64,000 nt of DNA from Ophiosphaerella korrae (taxonomy: Eukaryota; Ascomycota; Dothideomycetes; Pleosporales; Phaeosphaeriaceae). Every line of letters starts with the position of its first letter. Within the stretch, counting starts at the first letter, position 1. Positions 45,911 to 55,627 of the stretch are shown piece after piece. The translations under genes and the position numbers were made by a program. Below the pieces are notes generated by a model. It worked only from the letters and a program-made list of their open reading frames with translations, was not told the DNA's origin and did no database searches. The stretch lies in the NCBI GenBank assembly GCA_028456385.1, contig JALNQF010000001.1, positions 868,001-932,000 of the forward strand, in the 5' to 3' direction.

Positions 45911-46093
45911 GATGAATGAATTGGTGGTAATGCGTGAAGAGTGTTTGGGGACAGCAGTCAGCTAAAACGAGCTGGTGATGCGTATTATGTAGGTGCCGTG
46001 AAAACTGTCGAGTATTCTTATTTTTTATTCACTGTGTGGCGCTGAGCCCAAGTTCGCTATTGTCAAGATGGCCATGATAGTGGCCGACGACAT

Positions 46094-46152
46094 GCCCGTG
46101 TTCGGGTCATGCACGGGCCACCGCTCACCTGGACAAAAAGCGTGTCCAGGTG
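46094..46152. promoter_or_regulatory. two adjacent short inverted repeats in the LSM6/RAD60-like divergent promoter
   Basis: Arms GCCCGTG (46094) and CACGGGC (46112) pair 7 bp. Next to them CACCTGGACA (46126-46135) and TGTCCAGGTG (46143-46152) pair 10 bp perfectly across a 7-nt loop. They could be binding sites for dimeric regulators or form hairpins. Confidence 0.5.
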
Positions 46153-46253
46153 ATCACGCGTTGGCCCCACTTTGATTGGCGTGGCTCGCGAGAGGCCGCC
46201 TACTATCCCATATCAGTTTGCATCTTCCTCACCTCCATGCAAACAACCTCACA

Positions 46254-47561
46254 ATGACAGACGCCACTCAAGGCGCGCCCGCGCCCAAGAAGCGCTCGTT
46301 CTTCAAGCGGGCAGCCTGGCAGGATGCACCGACCAAGGATGACGAGAACATGTTCAGCCACGCCAACGAATTCGGCAATATCGTTGCTGAGGAAAACAGG
46401 CGCGAAGAAGAGAAGCGAATCAAGGCGGAAGAGCAGCGAAGACATAAGCAGGCTGGCCATGGAGAGCGCAAGCGGCGCAAGGTGTCCAACGATTACGAAA
46501 CGCCCAAGGTAGTCACAAGCAGCGGATCAAGAAGTTCAGAAGCCCCTCCAGACTCGCTTTCTTCACGTTACAACGCCCTTGCCAAGTCGGCCAACGCCCA
46601 TGAATCTCTGTCCAAGCAGTCAGTAGTCATCGATCTAGGGGACTCTGACGATGACGACAGTTGCAACGTAGCTTACAGCCCCGCATCCTTCAATAGCCAA
46701 CCCAGCTTCGAATATCAAGCATCCAAGGCAGAGCATATGCAACCAATGACTCTCCAATCATCGAGACCCGCCCCTTCGGATGATGGAGACGACGACATCG
46801 AAGAGACGCGCGATCCTGCTCTTGCTGTCTTGGCCGCGAGAGCACGAGAACGAGCTGCTCAGCAGGCACATTCTGCTGCTGCACCTACCACCACCGGCGA
46901 GCCCGAGAAAGCCCCCGTCGCACAGCTGTTCATCAGCCCCGAGATACCTTCAGCGAATCCTCTGATGGTCAAGGTGCGGATAGACAATACACTCGAGAAG
47001 ACACGGCTAGCATGGTGTAACAAGCAGGGCTACTCCCCAGAAATGACTAAGAACGTCTTCTTCACTTGGAAAGGCACTCGTGTGTATGACAGTACTACAA
47101 TAAAACGCCTCGGCATACACGTCGAATCTAGTGGTGCCGTCTCTATTGAAGGTGATTCAAACATCTACGACGACGAAAATCTTCCCAAAATATACGTTGA
47201 AGCGTGGACTGACGAACTGTTCCAACAACACAAGAGGCAAGAAGCTGCCGAGGCTGCTGCTAGAAGGAAGGCAGCGAAATCACCACCAGTGGTTGAGGAA
47301 AGGGAGCCAACACCGGAACCTGCGCCAACAGTGAACCGGATACGGCTGATTTTGAAAGCAAAGGGCAAGGAAGACTTCAAACTTGCCGTTAATCCAGATA
47401 CTTCTTTTGGTCATATCGCCGAAGCATATAAACGACGTAGAGATGTTGATCCAACCCAGCCTATAACACTAATGTTTGACGGCGAGCGCTTGTCACCTCC
47501 GATTACTTTAGCCGACTCCGAAATCGAGGACATGGATTCAATAGATGTTCTTTTCAAGTAA
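46254..47561 (+). CDS. RAD60/Esc2/NIP45-family protein with tandem SUMO-like domains
   Basis: A single exon of 435 aa starting MTDATQG (ATG in context CACAATGAC). The N-terminal half is charged and disordered, with a coiled-coil-like EENRREEEKRIKAEEQRR and a likely SUMO-interacting motif VVIDLGDSDDDD. Two beta-grasp SUMO-like domains follow: about residues 240-320 (LMVKVRIDNTLEK ... VFFTWKGTRVYDSTT) and about 362-435 (RIRLILKAKGKEDFKLAV ... MFDGERLSPPITLAD). The last domain ends at the stop, as in Rad60 proteins. Members work with the SMC5/6 complex and the SUMO E2 Ubc9 in recombination and genome stability. The stop codon overlaps a GTAAGT sequence, so a short alternative 3' exon cannot be excluded. 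Confidence 0.85.
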   Translation: MTDATQGAPAPKKRSFFKRAAWQDAPTKDDENMFSHANEFGNIVAEENRREEEKRIKAEEQRRHKQAGHGERKRRKVSNDYETPKVVTSSGSRSSEAPPDSLSSRYNALAKSANAHESLSKQSVVIDLGDSDDDDSCNVAYSPASFNSQPSFEYQASKAEHMQPMTLQSSRPAPSDDGDDDIEETRDPALAVLAARARERAAQQAHSAAAPTTTGEPEKAPVAQLFISPEIPSANPLMVKVRIDNTLEKTRLAWCNKQGYSPEMTKNVFFTWKGTRVYDSTTIKRLGIHVESSGAVSIEGDSNIYDDENLPKIYVEAWTDELFQQHKRQEAAEAAARRKAAKSPPVVEEREPTPEPAPTVNRIRLILKAKGKEDFKLAVNPDTSFGHIAEAYKRRRDVDPTQPITLMFDGERLSPPITLADSEIEDMDSIDVLFK

Positions 47562-48044
47562 GTGCTTTGGGCGACTTGGAACAGCACAATGCTCCGCAAT
47601 GACCTCGAGTATTTTGGTGCATTATGTCTATTTGAAAACCTGGCGTTTGGGGACTGTGTACGCTATTGCGAATGATACCCATATTATCCTACATGTAGCT
47701 ATTGAGAGCGCACAGTCACTTCTGTAGCTATTCTTGGTTAATGCATTGAGATGAGTAAACGAAATATATTACCGAATACAAAAAAACCGGGTATAAAGTC
47801 GCTTGGAATAGCATGTGGAATATGAATCTATAAATCATTGCTATCGAACCACACGTCACAACGTCGTATCGTTAATAAATCTCTTTTTGTCGGCTTCCGT
47901 GTGCTTTCTCAATGCTGCTAGTATATCAAATCTAGATCTGCCTCCCGAGGTCGCCTTGTACAATAGCTACACCTCCTTGAACTGATACTCTTTCCTAAAT
48001 ATTAACATCAAGTCCCCACCCTAGCTCACTCCAAATCCCCGCAT
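47562..48044. other. intergenic, nothing recognised
   Basis: About 480 bp of AT-rich DNA after the RAD60-like gene, probably its 3' UTR and spacer. Confidence 0.45.
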
Positions 48045-48460
48045 ATGTCAACCATGGGTATCGAATGTAAGTTCCGGTCGGCCCCCGGGTGCTGATTCTA
48101 TGTGGAGTATTGGGCGCTTGCGGCACAGCAAAATACGTCTGGGGAATCTTAGCCAATCTAGCAGGTTGCAGCAGTGCCACCAGTCGGTATTGTTAGTAAG
48201 CTATATTATTGTAGGAATTCGCGCCAATTGCAAAATCATTTCTATCTCCAGAACATGTTCCAATACGGCTGGCGCTTCAGCGTTCCGGCTTGCTCGACCG
48301 TGCTGAAGCAGATATAGCCAACGAAAAAGGGAAAATTCATGTGATGAGGATTTCGAGCGCTGATGACGAAGATTTGCCTCTCCGCCTCACTAGGTCTCGA
48401 ACATATCTGATCACTTTCAAAAAGTTGTTGCCAGATACCTTAGTGGCTTCAGTTATCTAA
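48045..48460 (+). CDS. possible small spliced gene or gene remnant, unrecognised
   Basis: A frame open without ATG from 48215 to TAA at 48458 (81 codons) looks clearly coding (VPIRLALQRSGLLDRAEADI; SADDEDLPLRLTRSRTYL). Upstream, ATG at 48045 (MSTMGIE) is followed by a GTAAGT donor and, after a TAG acceptor near 48103, by another coding-like segment (LGACGTAKYVWGILANLAG). I could not find a clean splice joining the second and third segments, so exact exons are unknown. It may be a small gene missed because its exons lack long ATG-initiated frames, or a decayed one. No family recognised. Confidence 0.35.
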
Positions 48461-48512
48461 CTTAGGCCTTCAAAGTATTAATGACGATACATCCAGTGAG
48501 CTTGAGACCACT

Positions 48513-48915
48513 TTACCTATGAGGGCATTTGGGACAACGATAAAACACCGTAGTGCCTTCATCTGCGTCACGTAGTTGAAGATTCGTAAATAGCATCACA
48601 GGGTTACTGCAAGATAGACAAGCCTGAGGTGTCTCAGCCCAGGTTTCTACGTCGTTCTCATTGATCGTCTGAATCTCGCTTCGTTTCCGCTGGAGTGAAG
48701 AGGGGAATGCATTGGGCTTTGAAGTTGTTTGAATCGATACAGGCCAACTATCTATGTATATTATTAGCTCTTTGCAATATGAGACGATTTGAGTGGGGTA
48801 TACTCTTGTTTAACTCTCCACAAAGTTCGCACGTGATATATTTGGTTTTGGAAGGCTCTCTGTCCAACAGGTTTCCTCAAGCATTACAAAAGAGAAGGGT
48901 GCCGACTAAAGACAT
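48513..48915 (-). pseudogene. RPA12: RNA polymerase I subunit A12.2 (RPA12)-like gene with one in-frame TGA
   Basis: Two exons, complement(48513..48751, 48804..48915), 116 codons. The intron is 52 nt, GTATAC...GCTAATA...TAG, with the frame kept. The N-terminal zinc ribbon starts MSLVGTLLFCNA, then TGA stands where the family has the second Cys of the first CxxC, then GNLLDREP and CELCGE. Exon 2 has NAFPSSLQRKRSEIQTI, ACLSC and the TFIIS-like hairpin QLRDADEGTTVFYRCPKC with the DE pair intact. Rpa12 helps Pol I cleave and end transcripts. Apart from codon 13 the gene looks intact, so this is either a recent nonsense mutation, a sequence error, or a second non-functional copy. A short extra 3' exon is possible after a GTAAAG at the stop. 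Confidence 0.75.
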
Positions 48916-50669
48916 TATGGTGGAGTAGATTTAAAGTTGAGACGGTAATCGCGGATAGAGATTGAGCGAGTTTATGCGGCTGAAAGTATTAGGTAGCAGT
49001 GGAGTGCCACGAGTGATTATATAATCATCAACCTTTTTTTCAACATAAATACTCACTTGAGCCACGATAGAGGGCACCACCCACGTTGCCTTGGATATTC
49101 CTAGAACCGCTCACACCACGACCACAGTGATTCTCCAAAGATTTGTTATGAATTGCTGGCCATACTATACTATATAGTCTGTTGCCGCTACGACTATATT
49201 AGGTCACTTGCTTTGGCACTAAAATATCTGGGTAGAGGCTAGGGGAGCTGCCCAGTTGTGCCCAGATTACCTATCACGTGCCCAGTTAGGTTTTTGAACC
49301 AGCAATACCACTTACCTGAATCGACAATCAGAGCCCTAAGGGCCAAGAAATCTACTCGATAGGTAGTCATTCTTCGTCAAAATGGTTCAAATATGCCTGT
49401 AGCTCGAACTATCTGTAAGATGCTGTATCATACAAATAGGCGCAATAACTTCGCATTTCTGAACGAGGCGTAGACAGGCGCCTTCACAAATGACTATATT
49501 TATGTAATTATGGCATTACCTCGCTGCTTCCGATTATATCTCTGAAGCCTTAGACTTATGTCAACGCACCGCCTCGTCCGAGGCGTTGCTAATGCATTGA
49601 TCAAATAACCTTTATTTTCTAATATAAATACGTATCCACTTCCAGAGTCGGTATAAAAGCTACAGTAATTTCAAGGACGACAACGGTCAGTGGAGGACTT
49701 CTAGGTAAGTCAACTAGCATCTGTTTATTTCCTTGACATGTTTGATCTAGTCGTCCGGGCTAGAAAGAAACTCGAAATCCCTGCTGGCGTCGTTGCTCTC
49801 CACATCATCTTATTGGATAGTGACGCGACATTATTAACTATTCCCTATCTTATTTTAAACACTAGAGTCGTTGTTTTTATATTCCTATAGCTTTTATTTT
49901 AGCAAGCTGCGTTGTTATAACATTCTCTAGTCAAGCATGGCTCGAATGAAGTAAGATCACCAAAGATTTATGCTAGACAGATTGAAGTATCTCTCTTCAC
50001 CTTGTTGAGCAAATTCGGCGTCATAATCCATGTGACCTACGATAAAATATATTGTATACCAATAACCAAGATTGCTGTATTATTGCTCACACTTCTTAAG
50101 TTTTTTGCGATAGTGGTCCAAAGTTGTGTTTTGATGACACATGCTCTAAACACTTCCGCTTTATCAACAACGATAATAATTTGTCATAACATCCCCTCAA
50201 ACAACATTGAACCGTCTCGACACGCGAAACGATAAGATAATAATTTGATGTGCTACTTGTCGATGTATGCGCCAACTTGAGCGGGTTGCATAACGAGAAG
50301 ATTCTATATTCGAAATTTCTGTCCCAACCACCAAGGAGAGATTAGGAGCTTCGAATTCACGCCAAAAGAAAAATAAAAAAACAGGCAACGGTGATGCGAA
50401 ATCATACGTATGACCTCGTATACGACTAGATCAGAGCAGGAAATAATTGATATTATATCACCAAACTCTATTATATATAAAGATTAATCCTAGGTAGAAC
50501 ATGCAAAGAATGAGTTCGAGCCAGAGAAAGTATTGTCGCTGACTCTCTAGATGGTGTTAAAAGGCCATATCGCCCTACATGAACCACACGTGCTTCGACG
50601 GCTCAAATGTAAATATTCTTGGCACATGAGTGAGTGAGATCTGGCTACAGATATACAAGGGTGGTGCAA
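48916..50669. other. AT-rich gene-poor region
   Basis: About 1.75 kb rich in A and T with many stop codons in all frames. No gene or intact repeat is recognised. It borders the mariner relic and has the look of RIP-affected DNA, inferred from composition only. Confidence 0.5.
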
Positions 50670-52673
50670 GTGCGGATTGTTATGTGGGCCTTCTGCGCTC
50701 GAGCTATAGAATTCTAACGAAGATTCCTTATTCTAATAGAAGCTTGTATATAATTCATGAATTAGCTATAACTTAGGATGACCATGGACTAAGATGCTTC
50801 AGCCAAAAATACTTTAATACTGGCTTACCTACTAAGAGAGATCAAAGATCTATACTCTCTGCCATAACGCTGGCTAGAGTTATCGAGATATTGGCAAAGT
50901 AATAGGAATTAAGTACAATACTGTCTACTATTGTGCTTAATCTTAGCTTACTCTATAGAAGCCGCCTAGCCGCCGGCCTATCCTAAATACTCTGCTTCGC
51001 TAGCGACTCCCTAGTTATTCCCTTGCTAACTGAGAGCAGCGGTAGAAGTCTTTCTAGCAAATTGCTCACGAGCTTGGCTTAAATTATAAAAAATGTCCGT
51101 ACGCGCCAGCCTAAACCGATGGACGAGCTGTCACGCACGGCATCAGGGGTAGGAGGACGCACAGGCCTAAGGGCCTATGCACGGGAACATATATATACAA
51201 CACCTACCTTAACTGTGTACGATAGACACAATCAAGAACGTTACTTATCCTTTCCTCACTTACCGTACGCTAGCGTATACCTTGCTTCTCTGCAAGCCTT
51301 TGCGGCAGACGAAGCCCCATCAACAAAAAAGGAATAATTTAGAAAGCCTTTTATAAAGAAGGCTACTGCCGCCAGCTAGTAATAGAGAAACCTCTTTCTT
51401 AAAGAGAAATATATATAAGATCGCCTTCTATAGGTAGAGACCTGCCTAGCTTAGCCTTAGGAGATGTAGTGAAGAATAATTTCGTTTAATAAGGCATCAT
51501 TTAAATGTAGGAGAGGGAAGGTCTAGGTTACAAGAAGGGTTGAGGAGAAATACTACCTAGACTGTATTGTCCCTAAGTTCAAGGATTACTACCATGTAAT
51601 AGATTAGGCCTATATTAGAGGAGATAGATCAAAGGGACTACTGCTAATTTAGGATCGTAAGAGATAGGGGAGTATTAACTCATCCTCTTACTACGGAGGT
51701 GGCTTTCAAAAGTTCTTGCCAGCCTCGCCCAGGAATAAGCCATGTACGCCACATTTACGTGGCCTGAATTCTCAACCTTTTTCCTCCCTGCTACCACTCT
51801 TCTCTCAATTAACAATAAGGCAATAGGTCAGGGATTAGTTAGTATCGCTACCAGACAACTATTCTTCTCTCTAAGTTGTTCCCTTTTGCCAAAAAGTGTA
51901 TAGCTAAACGGCTAGGAACGATCGTTCAAGAAGACAAGGCACCTGCTCACGATTGCTATATTCAACAATACATCTATGGCCTACACGAGATCTAGAGGCC
52001 CTTTTAGAATAGGAATTCGCTTGACTTGAATACTATTGAGCCTTGTTAGGCATAGATAAAGCGAGATACTACAAAGAAAGGAGCGCCTAAAAACAGAGCT
52101 AAGGCAACCCGTGCGTAGAAGAAGTGTTGGGAAGATCTGCTTTAAGAGAAAATTCAAGCTTAGGTTGAGCGTATCCCTGTATATATTCAGAGGATCATTG
52201 AGTTAGAAGGTGGGAATGAGTATAAGGAAGGGAGGAACCTTGGTAGAGACAGGAGGAGAAAACCGAATTGAGAATGTGGCGCACATGGCTTATTCCCGGG
52301 CGGGTGGGCAAGAACTTTTGAAGGTCACCTCCGTACTAAAGAGTTTTACCTTTGATCTAATCTTTCAAGCAAGAACGCGAGATCTTTAGAGTTAGGATAA
52401 GTAACGCGATTCTTATGCAAGATGGAGCTTCTTCTCACCGTGCTTTAGCTATAGGGAGATACTTCTATTAGCTCGCTATTCGGCTGCTATGGTGGCCTGC
52501 AAGATCGCCTGATTTTAATCTAATTGAGAATGTTTGGAGGCGTACGCCGGGCTGGAGGTGGGCACAGACGATACTGAGTAGAGTTGATCCAAGTTGCATG
52601 TAAATTATAGTATGCGTAAGATTTAATAAAATTCCATGGCTCGAGCGCGGAAGGCCCACATAACAATCCGCAC
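50670..52673 (+). mobile_element. degenerate Tc1/mariner-type transposon with 34-bp terminal inverted repeats
   Basis: The ends at 50670-50704 and 52639-52673 are near-perfect inverted repeats (GTGCGGATTGTTATGTGGGC...), which defines an element of about 2.0 kb. Fragments of the transposase are readable on the + strand. There is a helix-turn-helix around 50865-50925 (SYRDIGKVIGI), a first catalytic region around 51480-51690 (GDRSKGLLL) and a C-terminal DDE region around 52410-52540 (MQDGASSHRA, FNLIENVW). Many TAG/TAA codons interrupt them, often where the family has Trp or Gln, as expected from C-to-T mutation. The copy is dead and is split by a second element at 51691. Confidence 0.85.
51691..52336 (+). 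mobile_element. nested mariner-derived short element, TA target duplication
   Basis: Inverted ends of about 66 bp (51691-51756 and 52271-52336; TACGGAGGTG at the tips) are flanked by TA on both sides. Inside, a C-terminal piece of a different mariner transposase is readable (IVQEDKAPAHDCYIQQYI; SLDLNTIEP), again with TAG codons at Trp positions. At 646 bp it is an internally deleted, non-autonomous copy. It interrupts the transposase region of the outer element, so it inserted later. Confidence 0.8.
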
Positions 52674-52676
52674 CAA

Positions 52677-52703
52677 GTGCGGATTGTTTTGTGGGCCTCA
52701 TGC
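52677..52703 (+). repeat. third, solo copy of the outer terminal repeat
   Basis: Three bases after the right end of the outer element, the tip sequence GTGCGGATTGTTTTGTGGGC starts again in the left-end orientation. It could be the remnant of a second element or of an insertion into an older one. Confidence 0.7.
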
Positions 52704-52906
52704 ACGGATATATTTTGTATGGAAAATGGTTGATTTGTAAATAATCCCGATGAAAAGCGAAGGCGAGACGCTGACCCGCGCTTCGGCACTTCTCGGAAGG
52801 GCGGGCGCCATCCCACACAGGCAATGGTCGTGGGCTAGCGTGTTTCAAGCGTCAACGCCTTTTTGTTATATGGTTGGTTGTTGGCTGCAGTGCTTGAAAA
52901 CTACAC

Positions 52907-54790
52907 ATGGAGCAAGAAATCGAAATGGCTATCCAGCTTGCTGGCCAGAAACATGCACCCGGGAATCAAGAAAGCTCTGTTGAAGGTAGACCGGACCTTG
53001 AGTGTAGTGTTTCCATTGTAAATGATGGGAAAAGTAGAAGTAACCTCCAAATGGTTGCTATTATTACTGCTCTTTTTGTAAGTCCCGGTGTTTATTGGTT
53101 CATACTACCTCTTCTTGTAATAAGGAGCTCTTACGTCCATAACTAATACATACTTAGTTATCTCTCTTTGTAGCAGCTCTCGACGCAACAATCATCTCAA
53201 CCGCGGCTCCAAGCATTTCTAGGGATCTCAACTCCGCAGCTGGCTACACGTGGATCGGAGGTGCCTTTCTTCTGGCCAATGCCGTTTCTGGACCAATCTG
53301 GGCTAAGCTCTCTGACATCTGGGGTCGCAAACTTATCGTGTTGATGGCATTGGCCATGTTTTTCGTGAGCTCTGCTGTATGTGCGACTGCGAAGACGATG
53401 GAAATATTAATCATTGGGCGTGCTTTCCAGGGCGCAGCCAGTGGTGGGTTGATCTTGCTAGTACATGTTTGCATAAGCGACATGTTTAGCTTGAGGGAGA
53501 GAAGCTTGTTGATGGGCTTTACAGAAGGAATTTGGGCGCTGGCTGGCGGAATTGGGCCTGTGCTAGGAGGTGTATTTGCAAGTTTGGTATCGTGGCGATG
53601 GTGCTGTAAGACAGTTTTCGGCTTCGATATAGTATGTCAACTAACTGCGAACCAGTCTACATTAATCTTCCCATTAGCGGCTTTGCATCCTTGCTCATTC
53701 TGTTGTTCTTGGACATCCGCCACGAGAACACTTCCTTCGTTGATGGAATCAAGGCTGTTGACTGGTTCGGCATATTCACATTCTTGGGGTTTACACTTAT
53801 GATCCTCCTGGGTCTAGATTTTGGAGGAGTTCTTTTCCCCTGGGACTCAGCTAAGGTTATTGCATTGCTCGTCGTTGGCGGTATCATGATTTTCGCGTTT
53901 ATCTACAGCGAAAAACGCCTGGCTAAGTATCCGCTAATCCCTATGACACTGTTTCGGCGCCGCACCAATGTCGCTGCCTTTCTGTTGACCTTCTTTCACG
54001 GATTTGTAAGTTTAGTTGCCATGCTACAGTGATTTGATTGTGGCTGATAATGCAGGTTTTCATCGCAGCAGAGTACTATATGCCACTATATCTCCAATCA
54101 GTTCTTGAAGCATCGCCATTACGCTCTGGGCTGCTTCTGCTCCCGTTCATCGTGACTGGAGCGATAATGGGGGTGCTTGCCGGGGTCCTGATTCACCGCA
54201 CTGGACGTTTCCGTGAAATCATGTGGGTTGGTACCTTTCTCCTTGCCCTTGGAGTCGGCTTGTTCATCTCTTTCGACGCATACACTAGCACCGCGAAAGC
54301 AATTGGCTTCCTCATGATTGGTGGCGCTGGCTCTGGACTTTTATTCGAGGCGCCCCTGATTGCAGTGCAAAGTCAAGTCGAGCAGCATGATGTGGCAAGT
54401 GCGACTGCAACGCTATCTTTTATCCGCAATATTGCACTTTCCATCTCAACCATTGTGGGTGGGACAATCTTTCAGAACTCGATGAACAGCCGAGGACCAG
54501 CTCTGCGTGCTGCCGGCCTACCAGAAACGCTGCTACGTCAATTGGACGGCCATAGTGCGATGGCCAACGTGATGCTGCCAGGCACGCTTGAGAATCCTGC
54601 ATGGGAGCTTGCCGCCAAGGAGGCCTTTGCATACGCTATACGAAACATGTGGATTACATACACAGTATTTGCTGTTTTGAGTTTCGTCACAAGTGTTTTT
54701 ATCGAAGCAGCGCATCTTGGAACAGAGCATACGGAGACTGTCACCGGGCTGAGGAAAGAAGAGCTGAGACACCTAGTGGCTAGTTCGTGA
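52907..54790 (+). CDS. MFS drug:H+ antiporter, DHA2 (14-helix) family
   Basis: Four exons, join(52907..53077, 53158..53605, 53656..54005, 54056..54790), give 567 aa. Introns are 80, 50 and 50 nt, all GTAAG to AG with CTAAC/CTAAT/CTGAT branch sites. The hydrophilic N terminus is followed by 14 predicted helices. Family motifs: D1-type LDATIISTAAPSI in helix 1, motif A AKLSDIWGRK between helices 2 and 3, and antiporter motif C GGIGPVLGGVFAS in helix 5, followed by SWRWCFYINLP. Such proteins export toxins, drugs or secondary metabolites from fungal cells. No biosynthetic genes are nearby, so the substrate is open. The start codon lies only about 230 bp from the end of the transposon relic, which may affect its promoter. 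Confidence 0.93.
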
Positions 54791-55006
54791 AGGTTGTATA
54801 GAAACCCGGCAAATGACTAGATATTGTGGAAGTAAAAAGAATGTGAACCTCGTGGGGCTCCGTCGTGCCTTCACCTCGCCAGCTTTGTCTGCACTTTATG
54901 CATCCATTTCCCTCCAGCGTTTGCAAACTTGCCCTTTAACTTATTACAGTCAACTGTGTGCACAGATTTTCCTCAACTCTTGTAAACGTCTAATTCAACC
55001 AACACT

Positions 55007-55627
55007 ATGGCGACTTCTCGTGGCCGCCTTGGTCATGCTGCTGTGGCGGTCATCCTTAGCGACATGAACCTCTATCTTCCTTCAGACACAATCGATCGCA
55101 AGGATTACAAAGGATGTCACACAAACTATGGCCTTCTGAACACCATATACAAAGCTTCAGAGGCATCACTAGATCCGCAGAAAGAGTACAGAGAGCTCAA
55201 GGCACTTGAGCGCGACCTACGCATGCGCCTCAATAACCTCAATGCTGCAAAAGGCGTCCCAGTGGACATGACGCAATATTTAGACGAGCTCAAGAATGCA
55301 ATTGAGGACGCACTCGTCTAAGGAGTAAACACAGACTTTCTCATGCAAGGCATCACCGACGTGGTAGAGAATAAGCCCAACGCACAATCAGAGCCACAGC
55401 CAGAGCTTGCTAAGATGATTCCAGATACCAAGTACAAGAAAGCACGTGCCGAGCTCGCCTAAGCGCGCAGGGAGATGCAGAAACTGAACGAGGAGAACAA
55501 TGCGCTCGCATTGCAGATCAAACGCCTGGGGATGGAGCGAGACAGGACACGGACCTGAGCAGACTACGAGCAGCAGACGCTTGAGATGTGCGCAGAATGG
55601 TGCGCATCCTCTGCTATTTTTGGTTAG
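55007..55627 (+). pseudogene. coiled-coil protein gene broken by three in-frame stops
   Basis: One frame of 206 codons from ATG (55007) to TAG (55625) is interrupted by TAA at 55319, TAA at 55460 and TGA at 55556, without frameshift. Each stop is one C-to-T change from CAA or CGA, which would fit the local sequence. The first 104 codons read MATSRGRLGH ... YLDELKNAIEDALV. The later part is a heptad-like coiled coil (MQKLNEENNALALQIKRL). It is not a recognised family. It could be a RIP-damaged or simply decaying gene; the first part alone might still be translated. Confidence 0.6.

Noticed and set aside
47562..47727. Additional 3' exon of the RAD60-like gene
   Set aside because: The SUMO-like domain ends naturally at the TAA; the GTAAGT there is probably coincidental and the downstream peptide is not family-like.
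51119..51337. 72-codon frame inside the mariner relic as a separate gene
   Set aside because: It lies between the helix-turn-helix and catalytic remnants of the transposase within the terminal repeats; better read as part of the dead element, although it is richer in GC than its surroundings.
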